Shown in pieces: positions 7,866 to 12,819 of a stretch of DNA of 12,819 nucleotides. Source of the DNA: JALXCG01 sp026991065 [NCBI: Gemmatimonadota bacterium] (GTDB lineage: Bacteria > GCA-2686955). The stretch is from positions 1-12,819 of the forward strand of contig JALXCG010000692.1 in NCBI GenBank assembly GCA_026991065.1, in the 5' to 3' direction. The notes below the pieces were generated by a model. That model did no database searches and was not told where the DNA came from. It saw nothing but the letters and a program-made list of their open reading frames with translations. Each line of letters opens with the position of its first letter. Position 1 is the stretch's first letter. Both the position numbers and the translations under genes were made by a program.

Positions 7866-8398
7866 TACTTGCTCCAGAGTTGGCGCAGCCGCTGAGTCAG
7901 CGGTCGCTCACGGCGGATCTTTTCTTGCAGGGTCAGCAGCGCATCAATCAAGGCTTCTGGGCGCGGCGGGCACCCGGGCACATAAACATCAACCGGTATT
8001 ATGCGGTCAACCCCCTGCATCACATGGTATCCGTGATGATAGTAGGGCCCACCACCGGTGGCGCAGGCCCCCATCGCGATCACCCACTTGGGCTCGGGCA
8101 TCTGGTCGTAGAGGAGTTTGACCTTGGGCGCCATCTTGTAGACGACGGTTCCGGCGACAATCATCAGATCGGACTGCCGCGGCGTGGCCCGAAAAGCGCC
8201 GGCCCCAAACCGGTCCAAATCGTAGCGCGCTGCGCCGGTCGCCATCATCTCGATGGCACAGCAGGCAAGCCCAAAGGTCATCGGCCAGATCGAAGAGAGT
8301 CGTGCCCAATCAAGCACACGGTCCACCGTGGTCAGGAGCACATTGTCTTTCAATTCCAGTTGGACGGACGGTGCCGTCGCGCCGGATTCGCCGCTCAT
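7865..8398 (-). CDS. nuoB: NADH-quinone oxidoreductase subunit B (cluster N2)
   Basis: This subunit binds cluster N2, the [4Fe-4S] centre that reduces quinone. The product has 177 residues. All four ligands are visible: adjacent Cys46-Cys47 in [11 protein letters not shown], Cys112 in [11 protein letters not shown], and Cys143 in [11 protein letters not shown]. The segment [20 protein letters not shown], which lines the quinone pocket, is conserved. ATG 8398 has GGAGGA at 8403-8408 with 4-base spacing. An 81-base gap separates it from nuoA, the largest in the operon. The stop TAG overlaps the nuoC start. Confidence 0.98.
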   Translation of the reverse strand: MSGESGATAPSVQLELKDNVLLTTVDRVLDWARLSSIWPMTFGLACCAIEMMATGAARYDLDRFGAGAFRATPRQSDLMIVAGTVVYKMAPKVKLLYDQMPEPKWVIAMGACATGGGPYYHHGYHVMQGVDRIIPVDVYVPGCPPRPEALIDALLTLQEKIRRERPLTQRLRQLWSK

Positions 8399-8433
8399 CG
8401 CATCCTCCTCGTCACCGCAATCGCTCGGAGATG

Positions 8434-8450
8434 CACGGCTTCGCGCCGTG
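8434..8450 (-). other. Hairpin in the nuoA-nuoB spacer
   Basis: A perfect 6-bp stem, CACGGC at 8434-8439 and GCCGTG at 8445-8450, with a 5-base loop lies in the 81-base gap. Flanking CTCG and CGAG segments could lengthen it with an internal loop. No T-run follows it on the minus strand, so it is not a standard terminator. It may be an mRNA processing or stability element; that is inference. Confidence 0.4.
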
Positions 8451-8479
8451 ATCGCGAGTACGCCGACAAGTTCGACCGT

Positions 8480-8869
8480 TTAGAAAGAGCCCTCTTCGGG
8501 ACTCATGACTTGCTTGACCCAATCGAGATCAGACCGCTGCCAGGCATAGGCGAGACCGAGAAGCAGAATCGCAATAAAGATGCCCATCTTCACGAGCGCG
8601 GCCAAGCCGGCGGCGGTAAAGACCACCGACCAGGGGAAGAGGAAGAGGATCTCAACATCGAAGATGATGAACGCCAGCGCCACCAAATAAAAACGAATGC
8701 TGAACTGCACCCAGGCGGAGCCGACGGGGCGCATGCCGCATTCGTAAGAGGTGAGCTTCTCCGTGTCGTAGACGCTCGGCTGCAGCAGCCGAGAGACGAG
8801 CATGGTGACGGTCACGAAGAGCGTCGCTGCGATCGCGAAAACCAGAACATTGCCGTAGTTGAAGATCAC
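8480..8869 (-). CDS. nuoA: NADH-quinone oxidoreductase subunit A
   Basis: First gene of the operon. NuoA is a three-helix membrane subunit at the junction of the two arms, next to NuoH and NuoJ. The product has 129 residues. Conserved features are KLTSYECGMRPVGSAW (residues 38-53, with the loop cysteine Cys44 near the quinone site) and FIIFDVEILFLFPW, with Asp71 and Glu73 matching E. coli Asp79 and Glu81. The start is GTG at 8869, supported by AAGGGG at 8877-8882 with 7-base spacing. There is no other start codon before an upstream in-frame stop near 8903, so the GTG call is firm. The stop is TAA. Confidence 0.97.
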   Translation of the reverse strand: MIFNYGNVLVFAIAATLFVTVTMLVSRLLQPSVYDTEKLTSYECGMRPVGSAWVQFSIRFYLVALAFIIFDVEILFLFPWSVVFTAAGLAALVKMGIFIAILLLGLAYAWQRSDLDWVKQVMSPEEGSF

Positions 8870-8876
8870 CGAAGTG

Positions 8877-8882
8877 CCCCTT
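8877..8882 (-). promoter_or_regulatory. nuoA ribosome binding site (GTG start)
   Basis: AAGGGG lies 7 bases before the GTG at 8869. It supports GTG as the first codon of nuoA; no ATG or TTG is available in frame before the upstream stop. Confidence 0.7.
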
Positions 8883-8896
8883 GAGCCGAACCGTAT

Positions 8897-8914
8897 GGCC
8901 TGTTATTTAAGGCC
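8897..8914 (-). promoter_or_regulatory. AT-rich inverted repeat upstream of nuoA
   Basis: GGCCT and AGGCC form 5-bp arms around an 8-base AT-rich centre, about 27 bases before the nuoA start. The centre contains TTAAAT, a 4/6 match to a -10 box. It could be an operator, a promoter core or a leader hairpin; the sequence does not decide. Confidence 0.25.
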
Positions 8915-8970
8915 CACACCGTATCAGCCATCCTGCACAGGAGCAAGTGTTATCGGCGGTCCAAACTCCG

Positions 8971-8984
8971 CGATCTTCGGATCG
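8971..8984 (-). terminator. Possible weak hairpin after the sigma factor gene
   Basis: CGATC at 8971-8975 pairs with GATCG at 8980-8984 across a 4-base loop, 15 bases after the sigma-factor stop. Only three T residues follow a few bases later on the minus strand, so termination would be weak or partial. Read-through into nuo is possible. Confidence 0.25.
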
Positions 8985-8999
8985 ACCTCGCGACGTGGG

Positions 9000-9884
9000 T
9001 CAGGCGACTTCCACCACGGCCAGGCCGCCGCCGCCGAGTCCCCGCGGAGACTCCCAACCGGGCGCCCGACCACCGGCAAGATCGCCGACCTCCCGCGCCA
9101 ACCGCTTCAGTGCCCGCCCCTTGAGTTGGCGGGCATTTTCCCGGCTGAATCCATACATTCGGCCGATCGACTCGAGGGTCTGCGGCGTTTCCCCACCCAG
9201 GCCGAAATGGAGTTCCAGAATCCGCCGGTGGCGCTCGGGCAAGACCCGCAGCGCCCGCATCAACCGCTCGACCCGGTGCCGGGCACCGAAAACTGAATCG
9301 GGGCGGTGCTCCGGGCTATCCGCCAGGAGGTCCGCGAAGGAGGCATCCTCACCACTGAACACCTCCGCGTCCAGGTGCAGCGGACCACGCGCATGGCTCT
9401 TGTCCGCGCGCACCGCCACTTCGGTCACGCCGGATTCCCGCGCAATCTCCTCAATCCGCGGCGGACGCCCCAACTCCGCGGTCAACTTGGCTTCCACCTT
9501 CTTGATCTTGCGAATCCGCTTGATCTTGTAGGCGGGCAGACGCACCGTCCGCCCCGTATCCATCAGTGCCTGGACAATCGCTTGCCGGATCCACCAAGAG
9601 GCGTAGGAGAGAAAACGAAACCCGCGCTCCGGATCGAACCGCTCGATCGCCCGAATCAGCCCCAGGTTCCCCTCCTGAATCAGATCCTGCAGCGGCAGCC
9701 CCTGATGCTGGTAGCGCTTGGCCACCCGCACCACAAACCGCAAATGAGCCGAAACCAGCTGATTGCGTGCTTCCAGATCTCCTGCCTGAGCCTTGCGGCA
9801 CAGTTCCATCTCCTCGGCGCTTCCCAGAAGGTCGTGGCCGCCGATGGCGTCGAGATAGGATGTCAAGCTCTGCGAGGTGTGCAT
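9000..9884 (-). CDS. RpoD-like (group 2) RNA polymerase sigma-70 factor
   Basis: The gene encodes a 294-residue sigma-70 family factor lacking region 1.1. Region 1.2 is at about residues 6-35 and region 2 at 38-110 (DLIQEGNLGLIRAIERFDPE, then SYASWWIRQAI). Region 3 is at about 115-165 (RPPRIEEIARESGV) and region 4 at 205-262 (LPERHRRILELHFGLGG). Tyr94, Trp97, Trp98 and Gln101 match E. coli sigma-70 Tyr430, Trp433, Trp434 and Gln437, but Val104 replaces Thr440. In region 4.2, SRENARQLKGRALKRL keeps the Arg584, Glu585, Arg588 and Gln589 equivalents but differs around them. A Gly-rich tail follows (about 270-294). The start at ATG 9884 has GGAGG 4 bases upstream; the frame is open to 10004, but the extension resembles no sigma domain. 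Size and missing region 1.1 suggest a group 2 factor. Confidence 0.92.
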   Translation of the reverse strand: MHTSQSLTSYLDAIGGHDLLGSAEEMELCRKAQAGDLEARNQLVSAHLRFVVRVAKRYQHQGLPLQDLIQEGNLGLIRAIERFDPERGFRFLSYASWWIRQAIVQALMDTGRTVRLPAYKIKRIRKIKKVEAKLTAELGRPPRIEEIARESGVTEVAVRADKSHARGPLHLDAEVFSGEDASFADLLADSPEHRPDSVFGARHRVERLMRALRVLPERHRRILELHFGLGGETPQTLESIGRMYGFSRENARQLKGRALKRLAREVGDLAGGRAPGWESPRGLGGGGLAVVEVA

Positions 9885-9888
9885 GGGG

Positions 9889-9893
9889 CCTCC
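9889..9893 (-). promoter_or_regulatory. Sigma factor gene ribosome binding site
   Basis: GGAGG lies 4 bases before ATG 9884. It favours this start over the upstream in-frame starts at 9944 and 10004. Confidence 0.7.
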
Positions 9894-10044
9894 GTCGGAT
9901 GGATTGCGAAACTCTGCCTCCCAACCATGCAGGTTTCGTGCCATTCCGACAGTGACCAATAACCAGCGAATTACCAACGATTTGCACCGTGGCGCCGGAA
10001 CCAACCAGCCGGTGGATTGAACAGTTCTTTCAACTCCTCAGAAA

Positions 10045-10070
10045 GGATCGACAGAACATTCAATCGATCC
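10045..10070 (-). terminator. Inverted repeat after the protease gene
   Basis: Perfect 7-bp arms, GGATCGA at 10045-10051 and TCGATCC at 10064-10070, surround a 12-base loop, 39 bases after the protease stop. On the minus strand the stem is followed by TTTC only, so as an intrinsic terminator it would be weak. It could instead be an operator or a leader structure for the sigma-factor transcript. Confidence 0.35.
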
Positions 10071-10109
10071 TCCCACCCCAGGCTTGGAGAATCCCGCGCC
10101 GACCCGCAG

Positions 10110-11723
10110 CTACTGAGCCGGAGCCGCCACCACCACCGCAGCCGCCGAATCCGCCTTACTCGCCGCAGCCAATGCGTTTCGCGCCTGAACCTTGGCCCAA
10201 AGCTCCGCCGGCTGATGCACACCGGCAAGGAAATCGAGAGCTTCTTGCAGTTGCCGGTCCGCTTCCAGACCGTAGCGGTAGCCGGCTTCCATCCCCATCA
10301 GCTTGGTCGCGAACTGGCGGCGAATGCTGGCCACAATGTAGTCCTTCTCCGCCGCAAACTCCTCTTCGGTGTATTCGATCTCCTCGCTGTCCAGCAGCGC
10401 CCGGAATCGTTTCAGTGCGTCATCACCCACTTCGATCACGTCGCCGTGAACTTCCTCGTTCGCCGTCTCATTGACGACAAACTTGAAAAAGAGATCCTTG
10501 CGCAGAATATCCACCAGCAGGCGGGTTGCTTCCGGATTGTCCACCTCGACATCGGGAGTGATGCCCCCGCCACCGCGGATCTCACGCCCCGCCTCGGTAT
10601 AGAAAACCGCCGTTTTCGCCGCCTCTTCCGCGGCCTTGCGATCCGCCTTGCGCCAGTGCTCCGGGCGATGGATCGAGCGACCGCTCGGCGTATAGTAAAG
10701 AGCAGTGGTCAGCTTGAGCGCGGTCCCCGAAGAAAGATTGCGGACCGTCTGAACCGATCCCTTGCCGTAGGTCGGAACCCCCATGATCACGCCGAGATCG
10801 TAGTCCTGTATCGCCCCGGAGACGATCTCGGAGGCGCTCGCCGTGCCACCATTGACCAGAACCACGAGGGGGAGATTCTCAACCAGCGGCTCGTGCGACG
10901 CCTCCCACTCCCGGTTGTCGGTCGCCTTGCGCCCTTTCGTATACACCACCAGTTTGTTCTTGGGCACAAAAAGATCGGCCACCGCCACCGCCTGATCCAG
11001 CAAGCCACCGGAGTTGTTGCGCAGATCGAAAACCAGCCCGCTTACCCCCTGCGCCAGCAACCCTTCGATCGCCTCGCTCAGTTCTTCGCCGGCCACTTCG
11101 GAGAAATTGACCAGCCGCACATAGCCGATGTTGTCGCCCAGCACACCGACAAACGGAATCGCTTTGATCTCGATCACATCACGCGTAATCGTATAGTCGA
11201 AAGTATCGGGGATTCCCGCACGCGCGATCGTGATGGTCACATCCGTGCCTTTCGGGCCGCGAAGTTGGGTCACCGCCTCTTCCGTGGTGATCCCCTCGGT
11301 GGATTCCCCTTCAATCGCCACAATGCGATCGCCCGCTTGAATCCCCTTGGCCCAGGCCGGCGTTCCCTCCATCGGTGAGATCACGGTCAGAAAACCATCC
11401 CGAATCGAAATCACAATCCCGAGCCCGCCGAAGCTCCCCTTGGTGTCGATCCGCAATTCGCTGTACGCGCTCTCATCCAGAAAGACCGAGTGGGCATCCA
11501 GATCCCGCATCATACCGCGAATCGACGAGTAGACCAACTCCTTGGTATCGATCTCCTCCACGTAGTTCCGCTTGACCTCATCAAGCACTTCGGTGAAGAG
11601 ATGCACATAGCTATAAGTACGACTGGCCGTCGCCTGCACTTCCCGGTTGCTGAAGGAGCCGAGAACTACGCCCAGAAAAAGCACGGTGCAGGTGGTCAGC
11701 AGAATCGAACGGGTCTTCCGCAT
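10110..11723 (-). CDS. Carboxy-terminal processing protease (S41, CtpA/Prc family)
   Basis: This is a periplasmic, membrane-anchored serine protease of family S41, which trims or degrades envelope proteins from their carboxy ends. The product has 537 residues. The amino terminus is a positively charged start (MRKTR) plus a hydrophobic segment at about residues 7-24, a signal anchor. A PDZ domain lies at about 95-180 (FGGLGIVI through LRGPKGT). The catalytic core follows at about 190-395, with Ser296 in NGGTASASEI, Lys321 in PTYGKGSVQ, and Gln325. The Ser-Lys distance of 25 residues matches known members such as CtpB. A helical, charged carboxy-terminal extension (about 396-537) ends in an Ala-rich tail. 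ATG 11723 has GGAGGA 8 bases upstream; a longer open frame to 11855 overlaps tmk and lacks a signal-like start. The substrate is unknown. Confidence 0.95.
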   Translation of the reverse strand: MRKTRSILLTTCTVLFLGVVLGSFSNREVQATASRTYSYVHLFTEVLDEVKRNYVEEIDTKELVYSSIRGMMRDLDAHSVFLDESAYSELRIDTKGSFGGLGIVISIRDGFLTVISPMEGTPAWAKGIQAGDRIVAIEGESTEGITTEEAVTQLRGPKGTDVTITIARAGIPDTFDYTITRDVIEIKAIPFVGVLGDNIGYVRLVNFSEVAGEELSEAIEGLLAQGVSGLVFDLRNNSGGLLDQAVAVADLFVPKNKLVVYTKGRKATDNREWEASHEPLVENLPLVVLVNGGTASASEIVSGAIQDYDLGVIMGVPTYGKGSVQTVRNLSSGTALKLTTALYYTPSGRSIHRPEHWRKADRKAAEEAAKTAVFYTEAGREIRGGGGITPDVEVDNPEATRLLVDILRKDLFFKFVVNETANEEVHGDVIEVGDDALKRFRALLDSEEIEYTEEEFAAEKDYIVASIRRQFATKLMGMEAGYRYGLEADRQLQEALDFLAGVHQPAELWAKVQARNALAAASKADSAAAVVVAAPAQ

Positions 11724-11731
11724 TGAGCGGT

Positions 11732-11737
11732 TCCTCC
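11732..11737 (-). promoter_or_regulatory. Protease gene ribosome binding site
   Basis: GGAGGA with 8-base spacing places the protease start at ATG 11723, directly before the signal-anchor sequence. Confidence 0.8.
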
Positions 11738-11739
11738 AC

Positions 11740-11758
11740 GGAATGAAAGTTTCACTCC
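11740..11758. promoter_or_regulatory. 19-bp near-palindrome before the protease gene
   Basis: GGAATGAAAGTTTCACTCC reads as a palindrome around its central base with 8 of 9 pairs matching. In the minus-strand RNA the ninth pair is a G-U wobble, giving a 7-bp stem with a 5-base loop. It lies 2 bases upstream of the protease ribosome binding site, within the 70-base tmk-protease gap. It could be a dimeric regulator's operator or a translational or processing hairpin; no known consensus is recognised. Confidence 0.45.
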
Positions 11759-11793
11759 CGGGCAACAGAAAAGATGGGTGAGACGCATGGCCC

Positions 11794-12516
11794 TCATTCA
11801 GTATCGGCCAGTTTCGACTCCGACGCGATCCCCGGGTGCAAATCCCGCGGCCCACCCGCCTCCGCCAGGCGCGGAAGCACCGCTGCCGCGACGCTGCGTT
11901 CGACCGCCTCTTCGCTCAAGCTACCATGAACGAGCGCGAAGAGTTCCGGCGCGTTGCGCGCCATCTCCAGATAGGCATCCCGCACCCGCTGGTGAAAAGC
12001 GAGCGATTCGGCCTCGATCCGATCGACCTCTCCAGCACCGCCCGCACCGCGCGGCCCGCCCCGGCCCGACTTCGCTCGCGACCGCACGCGCGCCAGCCCG
12101 GTCGCCACATCCAGGTCAATCAGAACCACCAGATCGGGATGCACCCCGGCAACGGCGAACTCATTGAGCCAGCGCAGATCCGCCAGCGCGATCCGTCGCC
12201 CCGCCCCTTGATAGGCCAGACTCGCGTGGTAGTAGCGATCGCAAAGAACCGTGGCACCACGCGCCAGCGCCGGTCGAATCAAAACCTCGGCATGCTGCGC
12301 CCGACTCGCCTGAAAAAGCAAAAGCTCGGCCCGCGGGTGCAGCTCCTGCGCCGGATCGAGCAAAAGCGCCCGAATCGCTTCGGCCGCCGGCACTCCCCGG
12401 CCGCCGGGCTCGCGGGTTACGACCACCTCGCGCCCGGCACCACGCAACCGCCGCGCCAGGCGCTCAATCTGGGTGGTCTTGCCCGACCCCTCGATGCCTT
12501 CAAAAGTAATGAACAT
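11794..12516 (-). CDS. tmk: Thymidylate kinase (dTMP kinase)
   Basis: This enzyme phosphorylates dTMP to dTDP with ATP, an essential step in dTTP synthesis in the cytoplasm. The product has 240 residues, somewhat longer than the usual 205-215. The P-loop is GIEGSGKTT (residues 7-15), the dTMP-binding TREPGG follows (34-39), and the DRYYHASLAYQG motif starts at 93. The LID region (about 143-170) carries an unusual Gly/Arg-rich insertion before VDRIE, where most relatives have a compact DRFE segment. About 20 extra residues follow at the carboxy terminus. ATG 12516 has a weak GGTGAG about 5 bases upstream. It lies between the inositol-phosphate synthase gene (46-base gap) and the protease gene (70-base gap), possibly co-transcribed. 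Confidence 0.95.
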   Translation of the reverse strand: MFITFEGIEGSGKTTQIERLARRLRGAGREVVVTREPGGRGVPAAEAIRALLLDPAQELHPRAELLLFQASRAQHAEVLIRPALARGATVLCDRYYHASLAYQGAGRRIALADLRWLNEFAVAGVHPDLVVLIDLDVATGLARVRSRAKSGRGGPRGAGGAGEVDRIEAESLAFHQRVRDAYLEMARNAPELFALVHGSLSEEAVERSVAAAVLPRLAEAGGPRDLHPGIASESKLADTE

Positions 12517-12562
12517 GGAATCTCACCGGGACGCCGCGCCATCCGCGCCCCGCGGCCCCGCC

Positions 12563-12819
12563 TCACTCGTAGTAGTCGAGGCCCAGGTGGGTGATCAGCG
12601 ATTCACCCATCATGAAACGCAACGTGTTCTTGAGCTTGGTCTTCTGAATGAACAGATCATGCTCCGGATAGAGCCCGGGCGCACACACCGGCGACTTGAA
12701 GTAGAACGAGAGCCACTCCTGAATCCCATGCATCCCGGCCCGCCGCGCCAGATCGAGGAAAAGCGCCAGATCGAGCACAATGGGCGCCGCCAGGATCGAA
12801 TCGCGACAGAGAAAATCGA
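12563..12819 (-). CDS. Inositol-3-phosphate synthase, carboxy-terminal part
   Basis: Only the last 84 codons are in the window; the gene runs off the right edge with no start seen. The enzyme converts glucose 6-phosphate to inositol 3-phosphate with NAD, the first step toward inositol lipids or solutes. The visible part reads CRDSILAAPIVLDLALFLDL, then EWLSFYFKSPVCAPG and KLKNTLRFMMGE. This matches the carboxy-terminal pattern of yeast-type synthases (LSYWLKAP followed by a KQR-LEN-LR block), including the lysine of the FKSP box, which matches a catalytic lysine of the family. A GTG at 12778 is an internal valine, not a start. The stop is TGA. Confidence 0.85.
   Translation of the reverse strand, partial: DFLCRDSILAAPIVLDLALFLDLARRAGMHGIQEWLSFYFKSPVCAPGLYPEHDLFIQKTKLKNTLRFMMGESLITHLGLDYYE

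Larger units (their letters stand above)
9..8869 (-). other. 11-subunit-type complex I operon (nuoABCDHIJKLM)
   Basis: Ten consecutive same-strand genes encode complex I subunits in the order A, B, C, D, H, I, J, K, L, M. Stop and start codons overlap at B/C (1 base), C/D (ATGA), D/H (GTGA), I/J (ATGA) and J/K (TGATG), which indicates one co-transcribed, translationally coupled unit. The only gaps over 20 bases are A-B (81) and L-M (52). The genes nuoE, nuoF and nuoG, which bind NADH, FMN and the peripheral Fe-S clusters, are not present. nuoN is expected just left of position 1. Known 11-subunit operons of Bacteroidetes/Chlorobi have this gene order. Confidence 0.93.
8870..8999 (-). other. 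Leader between sigma factor gene and nuoA
   Basis: This 130-base gap should hold the nuo promoter if the operon is transcribed separately. It contains a hairpin after the sigma-factor stop (8971-8984), a 12-base inverted repeat TCCTGCACAGGA (8931-8942), and an AT-rich inverted repeat with GGCCT at 8897-8901 and AGGCC at 8910-8914. The last one encloses TTAAAT on the minus strand. I found no convincing paired -35 and -10 boxes. Confidence 0.4.
9885..10109 (-). other. Gap between protease and sigma factor genes
   Basis: This 225-base gap is the largest in the window. It contains an inverted repeat (10045-10070), a second small one with TTGAA and TTCAA arms (about 10017-10033), and the sigma-factor ribosome binding site. 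It should hold the sigma-factor promoter, but I see no clear -35/-10 pair. I see no small gene in it. Confidence 0.4.

Noticed and set aside
7880-8884. A 334-codon open frame on the plus strand
   Set aside because: It lies antisense to nuoB and nuoA, both confirmed by cluster ligands and family motifs.
8905-8970. Sigma-70 promoter for nuo with GATAAC or TTAAAT as -10
   Set aside because: Each candidate matches only four of six bases and none has a credible -35 box at 16-18 bases, so no promoter was called.
9885-10004. Longer sigma factor starting at 10004
   Set aside because: The extra 40 residues match no sigma region, while ATG 9884 has a GGAGG close upstream.
10017-11378. A 453-codon open frame on the plus strand
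   Set aside because: It is exactly antisense to the S41 protease, whose motifs are complete. The plus-strand product is Arg/His/Gln-rich, has no recognisable domain, and results from codon bias in a GC-rich gene.
11724-11855. Longer protease starting at 11855
   Set aside because: The extension overlaps tmk, is Arg-rich, and would bury the signal-anchor segment inside the protein.
12563-12778. A complete 71-residue gene beginning at 12778
   Set aside because: The frame continues open to the right edge with clear inositol-3-phosphate synthase sequence, so the GTG is an internal valine codon.

Overview
The window is a bacterial chromosome segment in which every gene lies on the minus strand, so transcription runs from high to low coordinates. 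GC content is moderate to high, and visibly higher in tmk and the sigma-factor gene than in the membrane-subunit genes. I see no tRNA, rRNA, insertion sequence, phage gene or CRISPR array. Coding density is high: the largest gap is about 225 bp, and many gene pairs overlap by 1-4 bases.

Right part, read in transcription order: the 3' end of an inositol-3-phosphate synthase gene (12819-12563), thymidylate kinase tmk (12516-11794), a periplasmic S41 carboxy-terminal processing protease (11723-10110), and an RpoD-like, probably group 2, sigma factor (9884-9000). A 19-bp near-palindrome lies just before the ribosome binding site of the protease gene. A 7-bp inverted repeat follows the protease gene, and a small hairpin follows the sigma-factor gene.

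Left part: a respiratory complex I operon, nuoA-B-C-D-H-I-J-K-L-M (8869-9), probably continuing into nuoN beyond the left edge. The genes for the NADH-oxidising module (nuoE, nuoF, nuoG) are absent between nuoD and nuoH, where they sit in the 14-gene E. coli-type operon. This is the 11-subunit type of layout known from Bacteroidetes/Chlorobi, cyanobacteria and Epsilonproteobacteria. The encoded machine has the quinone-binding and Fe-S connecting subunits (B, C, D, H, I) and the proton-pumping membrane arm (A, J, K, L, M). Its electron donor cannot be read from this window; it could be ferredoxin, a flavodoxin, or an NADH module encoded elsewhere. All cluster-ligand cysteines and the main proton-channel charged residues I checked are intact, so the operon looks functional.

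Taxonomy: the 11-subunit complex I layout, a separate nuoC and nuoD, a eukaryote-like Ino1 carboxy terminus and a divergent sigma factor point to a free-living Gram-negative bacterium, perhaps of the FCB group or a related candidate phylum. That is inference and no phylum can be assigned. The window is mostly ordinary core metabolism. I found no convincing new biological system. The points most worth a second look are the missing NADH module with a long NuoI tail, the sigma factor's altered promoter-recognition residues, and the palindrome upstream of the protease gene.
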